Positions 1 through 12,703 of a DNA stretch of 64,000 nucleotides are shown one piece after another; the first letter of the stretch is position 1, and every line of letters begins with the position of its first letter. A program made the position numbers and the translations under genes. The notes below the pieces were generated by a model that saw nothing but the letters and a program-made list of their open reading frames with translations, made no database searches and was not told the origin of the DNA. The stretch spans positions 31,709,129 through 31,773,128 of the forward strand of contig NC_054746.1 in the NCBI RefSeq assembly GCF_018143015.1, given 5' to 3'. The DNA is from Lytechinus variegatus (taxonomy: Eukaryota > Echinodermata > Echinoidea > Temnopleuroida > Toxopneustidae).

Positions 1-1616
1 TTGCAGTTAGGAGTCATAAGAGTCTTGCATGTAAACTTTAACGTTGACTTGAAAATGACCTTTGACCTTACCATGTGACCTCCAACTGTAGCATAACACG
101 CAAGTCCCCCAAGTCCATCTACCATCCAAGTTTGGGTGAAAAGTGACTTACGGTTGCAGAGTTATGAGTCATAAGAGAGTCTTGCATGTAAACTTTAAAC
201 GTTGACTTGAAAATCACCTTTGACCTTACCATGTGACCTTTGACTGCAGCATAACATGCAGGTCCCCCAAGTCCATCTACCATCCATGTTTGGTTGAAAA
301 GCGACTTACGGTTGCAGTTAGGAGTCATAAGAGTCTTGCATGTAAACTTTAACGTTGACTTGAAAATGACCTTTGACCTTACCATGTGACCTCCGACTGT
401 AGCATAACACGCAAGTCCCCCAAGTCCATCTACCATCCAAGTTTGGGTGAAAAGTGACTTACGGTTGCAGAGTTAGGAGTCATAAGAGTCTTGCATGTAA
501 ACTTTAACGTTGACTTGAAAATGACCTTTGACCTTACCATGTGACCTCCGACTGCAGCATAACATGCAGGTCCCCCAAGTCCATCTACCATCCAAGTTTG
601 GTTGAAAAGCACCTTACGGTTGCGGAGTTAGGTAAGGTTGACCTGAAAATGACCTTTGACCTTATTGTGTGACCTCCGACTACAGCATAACATGCAGGTC
701 CCCTAAGTCCATCTACCATCCAAGTTTGGTTGAAAAGTGACTTACGGTTGCAGAGTTATGAGTCATAAGAGAGTCTTGCATGTAAACTTTAAACGTTGAC
801 TTGAAAAATCACCTTTGACCTTACCATGTGACCTTTGACTGCAGCATAACATGCAGGTCACCCAAGTCCATCTACCATCCATGTTTGATTGAAAAGCGAC
901 TTACAGTTGCAGTTAGGAGTCATAAGAGAGTCTTGCATGTAAACTTTAACGTTGACTTGAAAATGACCTTTGACCTTACCATGTGACCTCCGACTGTAGC
1001 ATAACACGCAGGTCCCCCAAGTCCATCTACCATCCAAGTTTGGGTGAAAAGTGACTTACGGTTGCAGAAATAGGAGTCATAAGAGAGTCTTGCATGTAAA
1101 CTTTAACGTTGACCTGAAAATGACCTTTGACCTTACCATGTGACCTCCGACTGCAGCATAACACGCAGGTCCCCCAAGTCCATCTACCATCCAAGTTTGG
1201 TTGAAAAGTGACTTATGGTTGTGGAGTTGTGTGTCATAAGAGAGTCTTGCATGTAAACTTTAACGTTGACCTGAAAATGACCTTTGACCTTACCATGTGA
1301 CCTCTGACTGCAGCCTAACATGCAGGTCCCCCAAGTCCATCTACTAAGCAAGTTTGATTGAAAAGTGACATACGGTTGCGGAGTTAGGAGTCATAAGAGA
1401 GTCTTGCATGTAAACTTTAACGTTGACCTGAAAATGGCCTTTGACCTTACCCTGTGACCTCCAACTGCAGCATAACACGCAGGTTCCCCAAGTCCATCTA
1501 CCATCCAAGTTTGGTTGAAAAGCGACTTACGGTTGTGGAGTTATGTGTCATAAGGTTTGTGACGGACGGACGACATTTGGATCCGTAAGTCTCGCCTTCA
1601 CCTCTGGTGGGCGAGA
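1..1616. repeat. Tandem array of ~155-bp units with DR1-like motifs
   Basis: About ten head-to-tail copies of a 154-157-bp unit, recognisable by agtcttgcatgtaaac at about 21, 178, 332, 487, 772, 929, 1086, 1243 and 1399; one unit near 620-640 is internally deleted. Each unit holds tgacctttgacct or a one-base variant, followed by accttaccatgtgacc. The array ends in a stem-loop at about 1591-1616 (GTCTCGCC ... GGGCGAGAC) followed by A residues. Related arrays with similar right ends lie at 25.3-26.4 and 55.3-56.4 kb. The layout (core tandem repeats plus conserved arms) resembles the Pearl/Helitron-like non-autonomous elements of marine invertebrates; that assignment is inference. The left edge is outside the window. 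Short ORFs here are periodic artefacts. Confidence 0.9.
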
Positions 1617-2923
1617 CAAAAAATTAATGACACCCCGGACCCCCCCCTCGAAATAACAAATAGAAATCAGAATTACCATACCACCAAATAAAAAATCGAT
1701 CTGGCTATTAAGTGGACTTCAGTAACTCCAGTCATATGAAAGTCATTTGGAACAAATACTACTAAACGTTTTAAAGAGCCATGAAACATTGCAATCACAT
1801 TAAAGATAATGTCAAATGCAGCAAAAGCAGCGAACACCATTCCACGTACTTCGATGCGGGACTGGGTTCGCATTGCCGACGACACCGACAGTGCATTGGA
1901 TGGCGTACCGCTGGAATTTGAATTTCGCTGCTCGGGAACACTGGATACGAGCATAAATTCCAAAATTAATTTTGAAGTTAAAATACAGTGAAGACACGTA
2001 TCAAATCAAATAAATATTGATTTTAATGTGAACTTATGATTACCGTCGATCAGCATGTGTCACGTAAATTTCACATTCTCACTCTATCGTCGTTTTCTGG
2101 AGATGAAATGAGAATTTTGCCCTAAATTCCTCCAAATCAGAATATCACTGGCTATCAGAGAAAAAGTAGTGGAGGTTTTTTTGTTATGGTATGGTAATGA
2201 GGATCCTTGTTCGTATTACAAAATACAGTTTTCAACCAAAATCTATGGTTAGAAAGTTGTGATAATTTTCCCAAACCCTGTATTTTTTTCTCAAAATACG
2301 CTATTTTATTGCAAAAACACGTCTCAAATTTGCCCTATGATTTGAGATATTTTCTCCTGAAAAAGCCGGCCTAAATAGGTTTATCGGATAATATATGAAT
2401 ATTCATAAGGTTTGCGTAGGTATTTTTCTCGCGATTGCTTTCTTTTGATGTGATTGGTTGGAAGGGAAAAAGAGGTAAATTCTATCTGAATATTTATTCT
2501 GAGAACGGACGGTTTGCTCCATTTTCGATGACATCACTATGGAAAATGGACGCACGCGTTAAATGAGCGCATATGAACATACGTGAGACATATACTGAAT
2601 CACACCATGTAAGTTTGGCAATATTTGAAAATTTGGACAATAGTTTGCTTATTTTATCTCATGATTCAATGGAATGTTTAAAATTTATTTTGCACTAAGT
2701 TCATATTACAGGTACAGGTATTCATCATCTGCCTTTGCAAAGAATGACGAAAACCTTTTTTCCCGGGCTTTCTTCTCGCTTTCTTTATTTCATCTTTCTT
2801 TTATTCTAACTTCCTCTTATCTTTTCCTTCATTTTTCTTTCTTTCTTCTCAATTCATCTCTTTTCAAAACTTTCTCTCCTACATTCTTTCATTCACCATC
2901 CCTTCCAAATCTTTATATTTTGT
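1617..2923. other. AT-rich non-coding interval
   Basis: No convincing exon. There is a pyrimidine-rich stretch near 2750-2900, and a minus-strand open frame at 1673-1963 that could encode one hydrophobic segment but has no supporting splice partner. Confidence 0.5.
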
Positions 2924-3893
2924 CACTCATTCAATGAACAAGGTTATAATATAACCTTGTTCTCAGTTATATCTCCATGTGTGGCAAAATAATGGTGGCA
3001 ATGTTTGGCTTAATTTCTCTTTTTATATGGGACAAATGCTTGATTTTCTTACACTGTCAGTTTTCATTACAGGCATTCATCATGTAACTTGGCTCTTATG
3101 TAAATTCAATTCTTGAAATTATTTTTTTCTTAATTAAATATAGAGATTGAAAAATGAAAATTTTCTTGCCATATTACTTTCCACCAATAGAGGGCATACA
3201 CAAAAATATGCCCAAAATTCAAGTTTTTGAGCGCTCTGGTGAAAACAAAAATTATTCTTAAGTTACTTATGAAAAATAAATTGCAACTGTATGGAAATCA
3301 GTAATTTTGGTCACAAAAGTGATATTTTAATGATTTTTTTAAGTGTGTGCTATGTACAGCATTGGCATACCATAGTCCTACCTGTAGATTCCCCACAGGC
3401 AGGATGGTTGCACTCATTCAATGAACAAGGTTATGATATAACCTTGTTCTCAGTTACATCACCATGTGTGGCAAAATAAGGGTGGCAATGTTTGGATTAT
3501 TTTCTCTTTTTCTATGGGACAAATGCTTGATTTTCTTACACTGTCAGTTTCCAATATAGCTATTCATGATATAACTTGACTCTTATGTTAATTTGATTCT
3601 TTGAATTATTCTTTATTAATTAAAAAAAGAGATTGAAAAATGAAAATTTTCTTGCCATATAACTTTCCACCAATAGAGGGCGTACAAAAAAATCCCCAAA
3701 TTCAAGTTTTTGAGCGCTCTGGTGAATACAAAAATTATTCCCAAGTTATTAATAAAAAATAAATTGCAACTGTATGGAATTTAGTAATTTTGGTCACATA
3801 AGTGATATTTTAATGATTTCTTAAAGTGTATGCTATGTACAGCATTGGCATACCATAGTCCTACCTGTAGATTCACCACAGGCAGGATGGTAG
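2924..3893. repeat. Direct tandem duplication of a 487-bp unit
   Basis: Unit 1 (2924-3410) and unit 2 (3411-3893) both begin cactcattcaatgaacaagg and both end near cctacctgtagatt(c)cccacaggcagg. Each carries an inverted repeat at its start (AACAAGGTTATA / TATAACCTTGTT, about 2937-2962 and 3424-3450) and a small hairpin (CCTGT ... ACAGG) at its end. The two copies differ by scattered substitutions and small indels, so the duplication is not very recent. No coding potential is evident. Confidence 0.85.
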
Positions 3894-4661
3894 CAGTAAA
3901 CAAGTGGATGGTTGCAGTGAACAAGTGTATTTTTTCACGAGTCTAACACTGTAAAATTCTTTGACTTTGTTGATCCTTTTTGACGATTGTCCTGTACATG
4001 TATTGTAGGCCCTATTTCATTTTGTGAAATCTAGTCACCCTGGGATTTAACATTAGGGACACGAGCTACAAGCACTTAATCTAGCACCAGTTTTGGCATC
4101 ATACAATCAATAGCTCAGTCTTAGTAACATTTCAGTGTAATTCTGATTACTGGAAAAGAGAACTGTGATATATCCATTGGATTTGTGTGCAATCAGAATT
4201 GCGTGCGTCGGTATGGTAATGGCATCCAACCCCCACGTCCAGACTCAAGATATCATGTATACCCAGTTGTTGTGTATCCGGACGGGTTGTGTGTCCGGAC
4301 GATCAATTTTAGAATGTCATTTGGAAAAATTTACAAGCGAAGTTTCATCAATTATTAGTACGAAATGTTAGGAAATATTATAAAGAACAAAATAGAAAAT
4401 TATTACAAGTCATGAATTCATATTTTTAGTGTAATCCACAGACAAAAAAGAAGGCTTCAAAAAGATAAAGTGTCCGGACACCCGACCCCCCATCCTACGG
4501 TATACCGTACCAGTACGGCGAGGGCGATGTCGGGGAAAAAACGTCGGGACAATTACAAATTTACAATCTCTTTTTTCTTTGATTTTATTCCATAATATGC
4601 ATAACATAGTAAGGCCCAGTGTATCCCATACTAGACTCAACATGTACATTATACTATCTAC

Positions 4662-4868
4662 CTGTTTCAGTCCCTCCTGTTTTTCGATAATCAATTCTGC
4701 CTGTGACTTGATGAGGCCATGTCCCTTTGGCTTTACATGTCGCAGTGTCGCATCCGCTTCAGCAGCAATCGTTGATTTTGCAGTTCTGTTCGCATTCTTT
4801 GCAGAAGAAATGCCATGTTGCTTCTTGTAATTTGCACTTCTTTTGGCCTTGTGTTTGTCCTTTTTCAT
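4662..4868 (-). CDS. First coding exon of an unrecognised Lys/Arg-rich protein
   Basis: ATG at 4868-4866 opens 69 codons rich in Lys, Arg, His and Ala (it begins MKKDKHKAKR). They end in Gln at a good splice donor (CAG|GTAGAT), giving a phase-0 intron starting at 4661. The frame stays open past the donor to 4410, but that part changes composition (Trp, Met, Phe and Pro rich) and reads like intron. The upstream minus-strand sequence (about 4870-5040) is GC-richer and lies near CCGCCGCAGAG, which suits a TATA-less promoter. The charge pattern resembles small nucleolar or ribosome-biogenesis proteins, but no family is recognised. Downstream exons toward position 1 were not found. It could also be a chance open frame. 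Confidence 0.4.
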
Positions 4869-5159
4869 CTTTGAAATTCGATCAGACGTTCTCTTTTACT
4901 TGCAACTCATTATTAACTTGACAAGCGAGGAATTACGCTAGATTTTCAGCATTCACGTCTTCCTCCGTCTACATGTATCTCCTGCGTACGTACGTGTACT
5001 GTACTGTATGCACCGCGCTTTACTCTGCGGCGGTTATATTATGTGACAATGCCAGGGCCATTTCACAATCAAACAGAAATAGTATTGTTTGCTCTCGATT
5101 GGGAATTCCATGATCATTATGGCTTTGAATAGTTCAATACACCTCTAACGTTGAAGCAT

Positions 5160-6405
5160 ATGCGGATCCCCGGGCGGATCCAGGGGGCCGAGCCCCCCCC
5201 CTCATATTGGCGGAGCAAAAAAAGGGGAAAATTTGAAAAGAAAAAAAAAAGAAAGGAAGAGAGGAGAAAAAGAAGGGGAAACAAATTAAGAGGAAGACGA
5301 AAATAGATGCGAGGAGATCTGGAAATGATAATTTCAAAAATCTTAAATTTTTCGTTCGCGCTCGCATTAGGTAATATTTACATGTCTTGCTCAATATATG
5401 GAGCTTTATATCAAATTTTGAAGGCAATATATAAAATACATTTCAGCTCGGAAATCAAACTTTCATTATTTTGTTTGATTTAGAAATTGATTTTCAAGTT
5501 CAAAGTGCTCTGTAAAAATTTCTGTTTTCGTATGGTCTAAATATTAAAATTTTCTGCTCGCTCTGCGCGCTTGCAAAATTTGATTTGTCAGGTACTTATT
5601 ATTTTCCTGTATTCCATAAAGTTCTCAAAATATCCCTATTCAGGTCAGATTGTCACAACATACCAGCTAGCGCTGAACGCTCGCATTTTTATTGGTGCGT
5701 AATGGGTGATTTCAAGTACGGTGTTGAAATCTGGTGTTGTGACAACACCAACACCAGCCACAACACTGTACTTGAAATCACCCAATTTATATCTCAATAC
5801 TAATGATATAACAAACTACTTAAAATCCTCACTTCATGACAGTTTATCAAGTGTCCAATTTTTAGGTGTATATAATTATCTCAAATTTTTCAGCTTGCGC
5901 TTCGAGCTCGCATCAATTGTTTATACTTTTTCACGATTACAAAAAGTGCATAAAATTTCCATTCTTCAAGTAAAAATTTCATAATTTTCTGCTCGCGCTT
6001 CTCGCTCGCATTGTACAAATATGTATCGTCTTCATGGCTAACTGCAAGCACTCGATCCTTCTTTTTTAATCAGATCAAAACCGTGAAATTTCTGCTCGCG
6101 CTTCGCAGTAATTAGTTCTGTAATTATTCAGTTAGATACACATCTCGTTTAGGATCTCAAACATTGCCCAAAATTTTTAAATTTGATTATAGGACAAAGA
6201 ATAAAAGGGCTCGCGCCTTGCACTCGTACTATTTAATAAAGGCTTAAGAGATTACTTTATATCTATTTTTATCTATAAGAATAAAGCTTAGAAGTGATTA
6301 TTATAGGACTACCCCTTTAAACAAAGAGTCAACTTCGAGCGGCCGATCGGGGAAATGTGGCTGAACCCCCCCCCCCCCCATGTTGGCAAAGGCTGGATCC
6401 ACCCC
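5160..6405 (-). mobile_element. hAT-like non-autonomous element, short copy, reverse orientation
   Basis: Read on the minus strand, the element begins CAGGGGTGGATCCAGCC (ending at about 6405) and finishes near GGCGGATCCAGGGGG (about 5173). Both termini match the 15.9-18.0 kb copy. Long G/C runs and a CCAATA/TATTGG box sit just inside each end. The interior has spaced copies of gctcgcgcttcgcgctcgc, the reverse complement of the repeat in the longer copy, and no transposase. Target duplications are not clear. hAT affiliation is inferred from the termini only. Confidence 0.7.
5704..5783. repeat. 80-bp nested hairpin
   Basis: The outer arms GGGTGATTTCAAGTAC and GTACTTGAAATCACCC enclose a second inverted repeat (CTGGTGTTG ... 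CAACACCAG). It lies inside the hAT-like element at 5.16-6.41 kb and is probably an insertion or a secondary rearrangement. Confidence 0.85.
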
Positions 6406-7984
6406 TGTTTATGCAGGCATGTACATGTATTCACTAAAGGATTCAGGGGGGGCACATCCGGCCCTTGTAATTGTCATTATTGTAAGGTCCTAAAGCTCAA
6501 AGGCCTAAAGAGCGGGATGAAATGGGATATGTTCGCATTAGAAAATTCGATCTTTGTAACCCTGTTCCATATTCAAATTTACGTGGTACCCCAACATTAT
6601 GTTATTTCGTATGATTTTTTAAATCAGAAAAAATGGCAGCCTGGGTGAAATGAGACAAGGTGAATGGTGAAGTCAGGTTTAACAAATGCTTTTTAAAAAC
6701 GGTAAAAAAGTATACTTTTCGTGTGGCAAATTCTTATGTGATAGGGTCTGATTTTAGAGTGTATAAATGCTAAACAGGCTTATATTTTAATAATGGTATA
6801 TTTTTTTTCTCCAACATTACGTATGTAGGCCTATAGGGGGTCCGATTTAACTCCATAGCTGATGGTCATGATATACTCCTTTCAAGTGAAAAATGTAGAA
6901 GTTGACTGAAATTTGTATATAATACAGGGAGACCTTTTTCATATTTATATTTTAATTGAAGTATAACACAAGAGGAACGACCATCATCTGCGTGAAGTAG
7001 TAGGGGCTTTTTGTAGTAAGTTTATTACAAAGCCTTTTTGAACTTGTGATTTCGGTTCAGTGGAAACTCGATTTCTGTTTTTAAAAATGGCACTATTTAA
7101 AGGGGCATACTTGCGAGATGTTGCGAGCGCGAATCATGAGCTCAAACATTTGGATTTTTCACTAATTAAAAGGAAAAAATCCATCCCAACAAGAAGTTGA
7201 TTTGAATAAAAAGAGAAAATCCAAAAAGCATAACACTGAAAATTTCATCGAAATCGGATGTCAAATGAGTAAGTTATGACATTTTAAAGTTTCTCTTCAT
7301 TAAAAAAAAAATAATCATTATGCACATCTTGGTCGGTATATGCAAATGAGGAGACTGATGACGTCATCTACTCACTATTTCCTTTGTATTGAATATAAAA
7401 TTTCTCGTTTTCTCCTCATTGTGAAGTGAAACAATGATTGATTCCTTCCTGAACATGTGGAATATTAGCATTGTTTAATACTATTATGGTTCAGTCAAGT
7501 CGGTACTTATTGTCAAATCTGTAAAAAATGAAATATTGTTTAATTCAAACTATAAAAAACAAAAGAAATAGAGAGAGAGGGACATCGACTGTCTCATTTG
7601 CATGTCACTGAGTTTTGCCTATCACTTTTTTGTGAAAAATAAGCAAAACTTTTTAAATGTCACAATTTTCTTATTTTACATACGATTTTGATGAATTTTT
7701 CAGCGTCCATGTCTGTATTGATTTGAATTGTATTGTTGTTATTTTGAAGGCGAGCATGACTGACTCAGATATTAACAAAATATAAAAGTATAAGTTTAAT
7801 ATCTTCACTCCTCGGATACCTGATGATACATCTCACGGAAGCTTTAAAGTGTCATCGAGATTAAAAAGATAATCATTATCTTGCCATGTCGACTTGATTA
7901 TTAATGTCAACATGGCGAGATTCATTATCTCGCCAAGTCGGCGTATGGAAAATTACATGTCGTCATGGCGGGATACATAATTAT
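6406..7984. other. Non-coding interval with dispersed repeats
   Basis: No gene is supported. Positions 7140-7440 contain a dispersed repeat (tccatcccaa(c/t)aagaa ... ctgaaaatttca(t/c)c) that recurs in diverged form at 20110-20400. Positions 7880-7975 carry several catggcgagat/tcgccaagtcg motifs. Confidence 0.5.
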
Positions 7985-7988
7985 TTAA

Positions 7989-8552
7989 AGGAGAATAAAA
8001 CCTTTGGAACAAGATAGCTTGCATGTGAAAACAGAAAAATCAAAGAAACAGATCAACGAAAGTCTTAGAAAAATCGGACAAATAATGGGAAACTTATCAG
8101 CATTCGAATATTGCGATCACTAATGCTATGGAGATCCTCAAATTGGCAATGCGACAAAGATTTGCGATGTCACTTGTGAACAACTCTCCCCATTACTTTA
8201 GTATATATTTCACTTAAATTGCCTTTTTATCACATCTATCAGTAGATCAAGTGTTCTTGATTTTTTTAAAGAATACAGTATGGATAGAGTTTTTATCACC
8301 ATAAGAAAAAACAAACAGAGACATTTTGAGGGTATTTCATAGTCTATCAAAGGGAAAGTTGTTCACATGTGACATCACACATCCTTGTCGCATTGCCAAA
8401 GGAAAGATCTCCATAGCATTAGTGATTGTAATATTCAAATGCTCATAACTTTCTCATTATTTGTCCAATATTTCTAAAACTTTCTTTGATCTCATTTCTT
8501 TGATTTTTGTCTTTTCACACAAGCTATATTGTTCCAAAGGTTTCATTCCCCT
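7989..8552. mobile_element. 564-bp foldback MITE with TTAA target duplications
   Basis: The ends are inverted repeats (AGGRGAATRAAACCTTTGGA ... TCCAAAGGTTTCATTCCCCT), and most of the element folds on itself: caaattggcaatgcgacaa on one arm pairs with ttgtcgcattgccaaagg on the other. Intact TTAA flanks it at 7985-7988 and 8553-8556. TTAA targets are typical of piggyBac- and Kolobok-type transposases, so one of these probably mobilised it (inference). It has no coding capacity. A sister copy lies at 18863-19449. Confidence 0.88.
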
Positions 8553-9651
8553 TTAAGGGACGCAACAGTAGATATCTAGGGGGCTGGAAGTTAAACAAAA
8601 ATGACTGCTATATGAGCAAAAATCAACAGCAAAAAAAAAACTTGACTCACCATCAGAGTGAAAAAAAAACTTGGTCCACTCACAAATCGTCTGAAGGGAG
8701 CAAAACAAAACCCTTGTCTGAATGGACTATCAACCCAAACTTCCACCCCCCCCCCCCTATCTATAACGACAACGTAACTCGCCTCATGATGGTAAATTGT
8801 AGGTCTACAACCACTTTGCCTCTATACTACCAGTTTGGTCTTATCCAGTGTGGTCTAATCGAATTTTCTCTACAACCAGTTCGTTGTAATCGCCTCATTG
8901 TTTTAATCGTCTCACAGTCTATTTACCATTTCGTCTAAGTTTCATTTAGGCTAAAGCATTTAGTCACATACCTTCTAGGGATGACATCACTTATCAGTCT
9001 ATTGTACATGGGTAGATTATGATAAAGTGTTTGTGAAGTAAATTTTCACTTTTCTTGTAAAAAAATATAGATGAAGTAGAATTTAGTCTAATCATTAGTA
9101 TTGTAGATCAAACGGTAATTAGACCAAGTTATAGTATCAAATTAGTTTAAACCCATCTGAGATTACTTGTATACAAAATGAATAGGCATGTCAACCACAA
9201 TGGCGAATTATAAGTCGATTTGGAAAAATAATCTCGTCGTCAAGACTAGTTTACAAGTCGACTTGGCAAAATAACATTCTACATCGGTTATCATACTTTG
9301 TACTTCGGATATGTAGACTTCTTTAATGATTATTCTATTCCTCATTGACCACTCATCATCAGCATAACATGCAATCTAACATAATTTAGACTATAAGTCA
9401 GAAGTAATAATTATTTAATTGAATTAAGTTGAATTTTTAATACCAAATATCACTGTCATGTTCAATTACATAACATCACTTATGAACAAAAACATTTTGG
9501 TAATTGGAGCTAACATAATGGCAGGATGCTAATCGAGTTTAACCCCAAATAATGTCATTATCATATAGTTTAAGCAATAACTTTAACTAAATCACAATAT
9601 TGTACATCAAATTCAGTATTAATTCTATACTGATAAAGACAATTGCGGCAA
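8553..9651. other. AT-rich non-coding interval
   Basis: An open frame at 8507-8938 (plus) starts inside the MITE end and runs through a poly-C tract. It has no recognisable domain and is treated as chance. Nothing else is supported. Confidence 0.5.
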
Positions 9652-9782
9652 ATTTTAGTGAACTTATTTACACTACTTACAGAAAAAATATCTTCATTAT
9701 TCACAAAAATCTTTATTATAAAGATTTTTGTGAATAATGAAGATATTTTTTCTGTAAGTAGTGTAAATAAGTTCACTAAAAT
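9652..9782. repeat. 131-bp perfect palindrome
   Basis: Two 65-nt arms are exact reverse complements around a single central T at 9717. I checked from the centre (TCTTTAT / ATAAAGA) to the ends (ATTTTAGTG / CACTAAAAT). Outside the palindrome the flanks do not match. It could form a cruciform. It lacks MITE-like terminal features and could also be an assembly or cloning foldback artefact. Confidence 0.97.
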
Positions 9783-12363
9783 ACAGAAATTATTTTTAGG
9801 CAGTATATATAATATGTAACTAATAATGCAAGACAACAGTTCTCGCTTATAACAAAAGTGTGCCGATTTGGTTATTTTGGATAAGCCCATATACTGATTT
9901 CACCTTAAATATAATATACAATATCAATTGCTTTGTATTTGTATAGTCTCATCATTGAGCAGAATAATTTCAGTTAAATCCCCTAATGTATAGGTCTACC
10001 ATAATTTCCTATTGGTGAAATCTCGTGAATATTTTTTTTGGGTTATACTTTATAGATTCATGACACTTTCTGTAACATTATCGTAGTACAGGACCGCGAT
10101 CTAACATAGCCTTTTCCATCTGTCCTCCGTTCTATCACGTTTAACTTTTACTGTACCATCGTCCATCCTTTTAACAATAAATGAAAAATGTCGGGGTCAT
10201 GTTGGTTGACCGCCCTCACTGAATTACCACAGGACACGCGTCTCTACTCCATTTTTTTTTTCTTATACTGATTTCCTTTTTTACTCAAATTAAACAATGA
10301 CATTATTTTTCCCCCGAGTCAATTTTTTTACATTTGGTTTTCCAAAAAAATATAAAGAGAGGAACTTGGTGAAACCTTTTATTTTGCCAAAGTTATTTCG
10401 ACACATGGTATATTGTGCAATTTTCTTTTAAGAATATTTTTTTAATATCAGATATCAGAAATAAACAAGCTATGGAAGTAACAAAACAAAAACAATCTAA
10501 CTCAGAAATAAACAATGCATTGGGGCAAGTTATGTAATTGCAGAGCGTTATATTGCGGATACATAATTTCCGTTTAGAAATTTCAACAAACAAATTAAAG
10601 TAATACAATAGGGTATGATTTTAATATCATGCAAAATAAGATTACAATATTGGCAAGTGATTAAGTTTATTTCCAAAAATAAACATACGATAACAATATT
10701 ATTATCTACAACCTCCTGTTGTTGTTTTTTCGAAGAGGAGAAGCGGCAAGTTTGATAGGCCAGTAACAAACAAAACCTATCAGCGGGGGTGGAGTGGGCG
10801 GCATTACTTTATTGCACAATTTCACAAATATTTGTATATCAAGTGTACAGCAGATCCTTTTTTTTCAAAACTAATGAAAAAAAAAAGAATCCTCGAGATA
10901 AGTTTGGTAGGCTAGCTCCTCTGCTTACTTATATTTTCGAAAATTATTTGCCGCCCAAACCACTCGGAAAATAATTTTCCTTACAGCCTTCATGACACAT
11001 ATAACAATCCCCGTGACTGGTGGGTTCATGTTAATACGTGAATTATTTTTCTCTATTCTTCGTTGAGTGCTCCCCTGAACGAGAGGGAAAACGTGGACTT
11101 TGAAACCAAAGATCATTACTAAAGCACTGTTGTATATGGTGCAACAGTCCCCTTTATCTGATGACGAAATTACATTTTTTGATAAAGAATGGATTTTGAA
11201 CCCTTTAGAAACAACAGAGTGGCATTTTGGCAACACATAATTTATTGGGTTTTTTTTTTCTTTACGTTTAGGGTGTGTATGTGTGTGTGTGAAGGAGTGG
11301 ATACTGATACATCTTGACAATGATGTTATTTAAAATATACATGACATAATAAGGGAACATGGTGAAAATGAAAAATATCATGTGAGAAATGTGTAATTTA
11401 CACTAACTTAGAAACCATATTATAACCAACTAAAATGAATGATGCATGGGAGACAGAAATGCCGAAAATGTCAATATGAGAGAAATTAAAAAAATTGTCT
11501 TTGGAAGGATCGAACGTGAAATATCGTTTTTAACAATATGTTCAGATTCACTATAATCGAAGAATATGTTAATCTTTCGGCATTTGAATCTGGTCATTGT
11601 AAACAATTGTAATTACTTGCACTATATTCAATGTTTAAAAAATGCAGGATTTTTTTGTAAATGTAATTTAAGAGGTGTGTCTGAAAAAAGCGCAATGCTT
11701 TCAGACCTATACAATTTTTGTGCAATTTCCGTACAGTAATCCATAAATCTCTAAAAAACGGATTTTCTTTACAGACAAATCTGTTAATCTTACTTGAGAG
11801 TCTTCTAGCCGCAGACCATCTTTGTTAGTTTTTTTATTTTACGAAAGATCCTAGACCGAAATGCTTGGTTTTTAAACATAAATTTGTTCTTTTATTTTAC
11901 TCGAAATGCCTCGTTTTAAGACCATTCTCTCTTCTTTAAGAAAAAAGCTATCACATACATATTAATGCAGATGAACCGAAATTGTATTAAGATTTGTGCT
12001 GTAAAATTACATCATTTCTCGAGACTCCCTGTTTGTAAGGACACACATTTTCTGATTTTCTACTTATCTAACAAGGAATATTGGAAAGACCTTTTCTGGA
12101 CCAAAATATAAAATATTTGCCAATGTGGATTATGTGAGGCTTTCATTTTAGTATTTTGTTCACACAATGCAACCCACATGCTTATATCATTTTCTGGTAG
12201 GCTATAGAATGAGGGTTCAATTAAAAAATGAAAATGTTAACCAATATCTTTAATCAGTGCCCCCTCGGAGGATTATGATATATCGATCGTACAGTGTCAC
12301 ATTTGATTATTTGTTGGTTGAACAATCTGACGTAAGACAAAAAATAAATCATTACGTTTTTCA
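9783..12363. other. AT-rich non-coding interval
   Basis: No exon with plausible composition and splice sites was found. It holds homopolymer runs and a short (TG)n tract near 11275-11300. Confidence 0.5.
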
Positions 12364-12475
12364 TAGCAAGGGCGCCGGAAGCGGGGGGGCAGGGGGGGCA
12401 CTTGCCCCCCCAAAGAAAATTTTTGGGGGGCAAAACGAGATTTTGCCCCCCCCCCCAATGTGCCCCCCCTAAAAG
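12364..12475. repeat. G/C-run dispersed repeat
   Basis: The sequence runs gggcgccggaagc, then several poly-G and poly-C blocks including GGGGGGCACTTGCCCCCC, then ttttgcccccc. A related end, on the opposite strand, lies at about 14780-14910 (ttttgcccccccc ... ttccggcgcgcc). The runs can form hairpins or G-quadruplexes. It is probably the terminus of an interspersed element. Confidence 0.6.
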
Positions 12476-12703
12476 AAGAAAAATTATATTATTTAAGGAC
12501 AAATGTAAACGATGAAGGCACTTTTCTGCCTAAGAATTGTCATTTCTTTTGTCAAAAATGAAAAAATTTCGCCCCTGACGGGGCAATTACACATCTTAGT
12601 AAGTCTTGCGTCTTTTGACGAACATGTCCCTCTGTGAAACATACCTTTGTTAAACCCCTTTTCCATCTTATTACAGTGTGATAACGTTTAACCTTTTAAA
12701 CAA

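Noticed and set aside
119-612. Repeated minus-strand ORFs in the first array
   Set aside because: Same peptide repeated at the satellite period; no start context, no domain.
1673-1963. Minus-strand frame with a hydrophobic segment (FAAFAAFDIIFNVIAMF)
   Set aside because: No partner exons or known domain; possible splice sites exist, but evidence is too thin to call a gene.
4410-4661. Extension of the basic-protein frame past 4662
   Set aside because: Composition changes sharply after a good donor site, so it is more likely intron.
8507-8938. 143-codon plus-strand ORF
   Set aside because: Starts in a MITE end, crosses a poly-C tract, has low-complexity composition and no domain.
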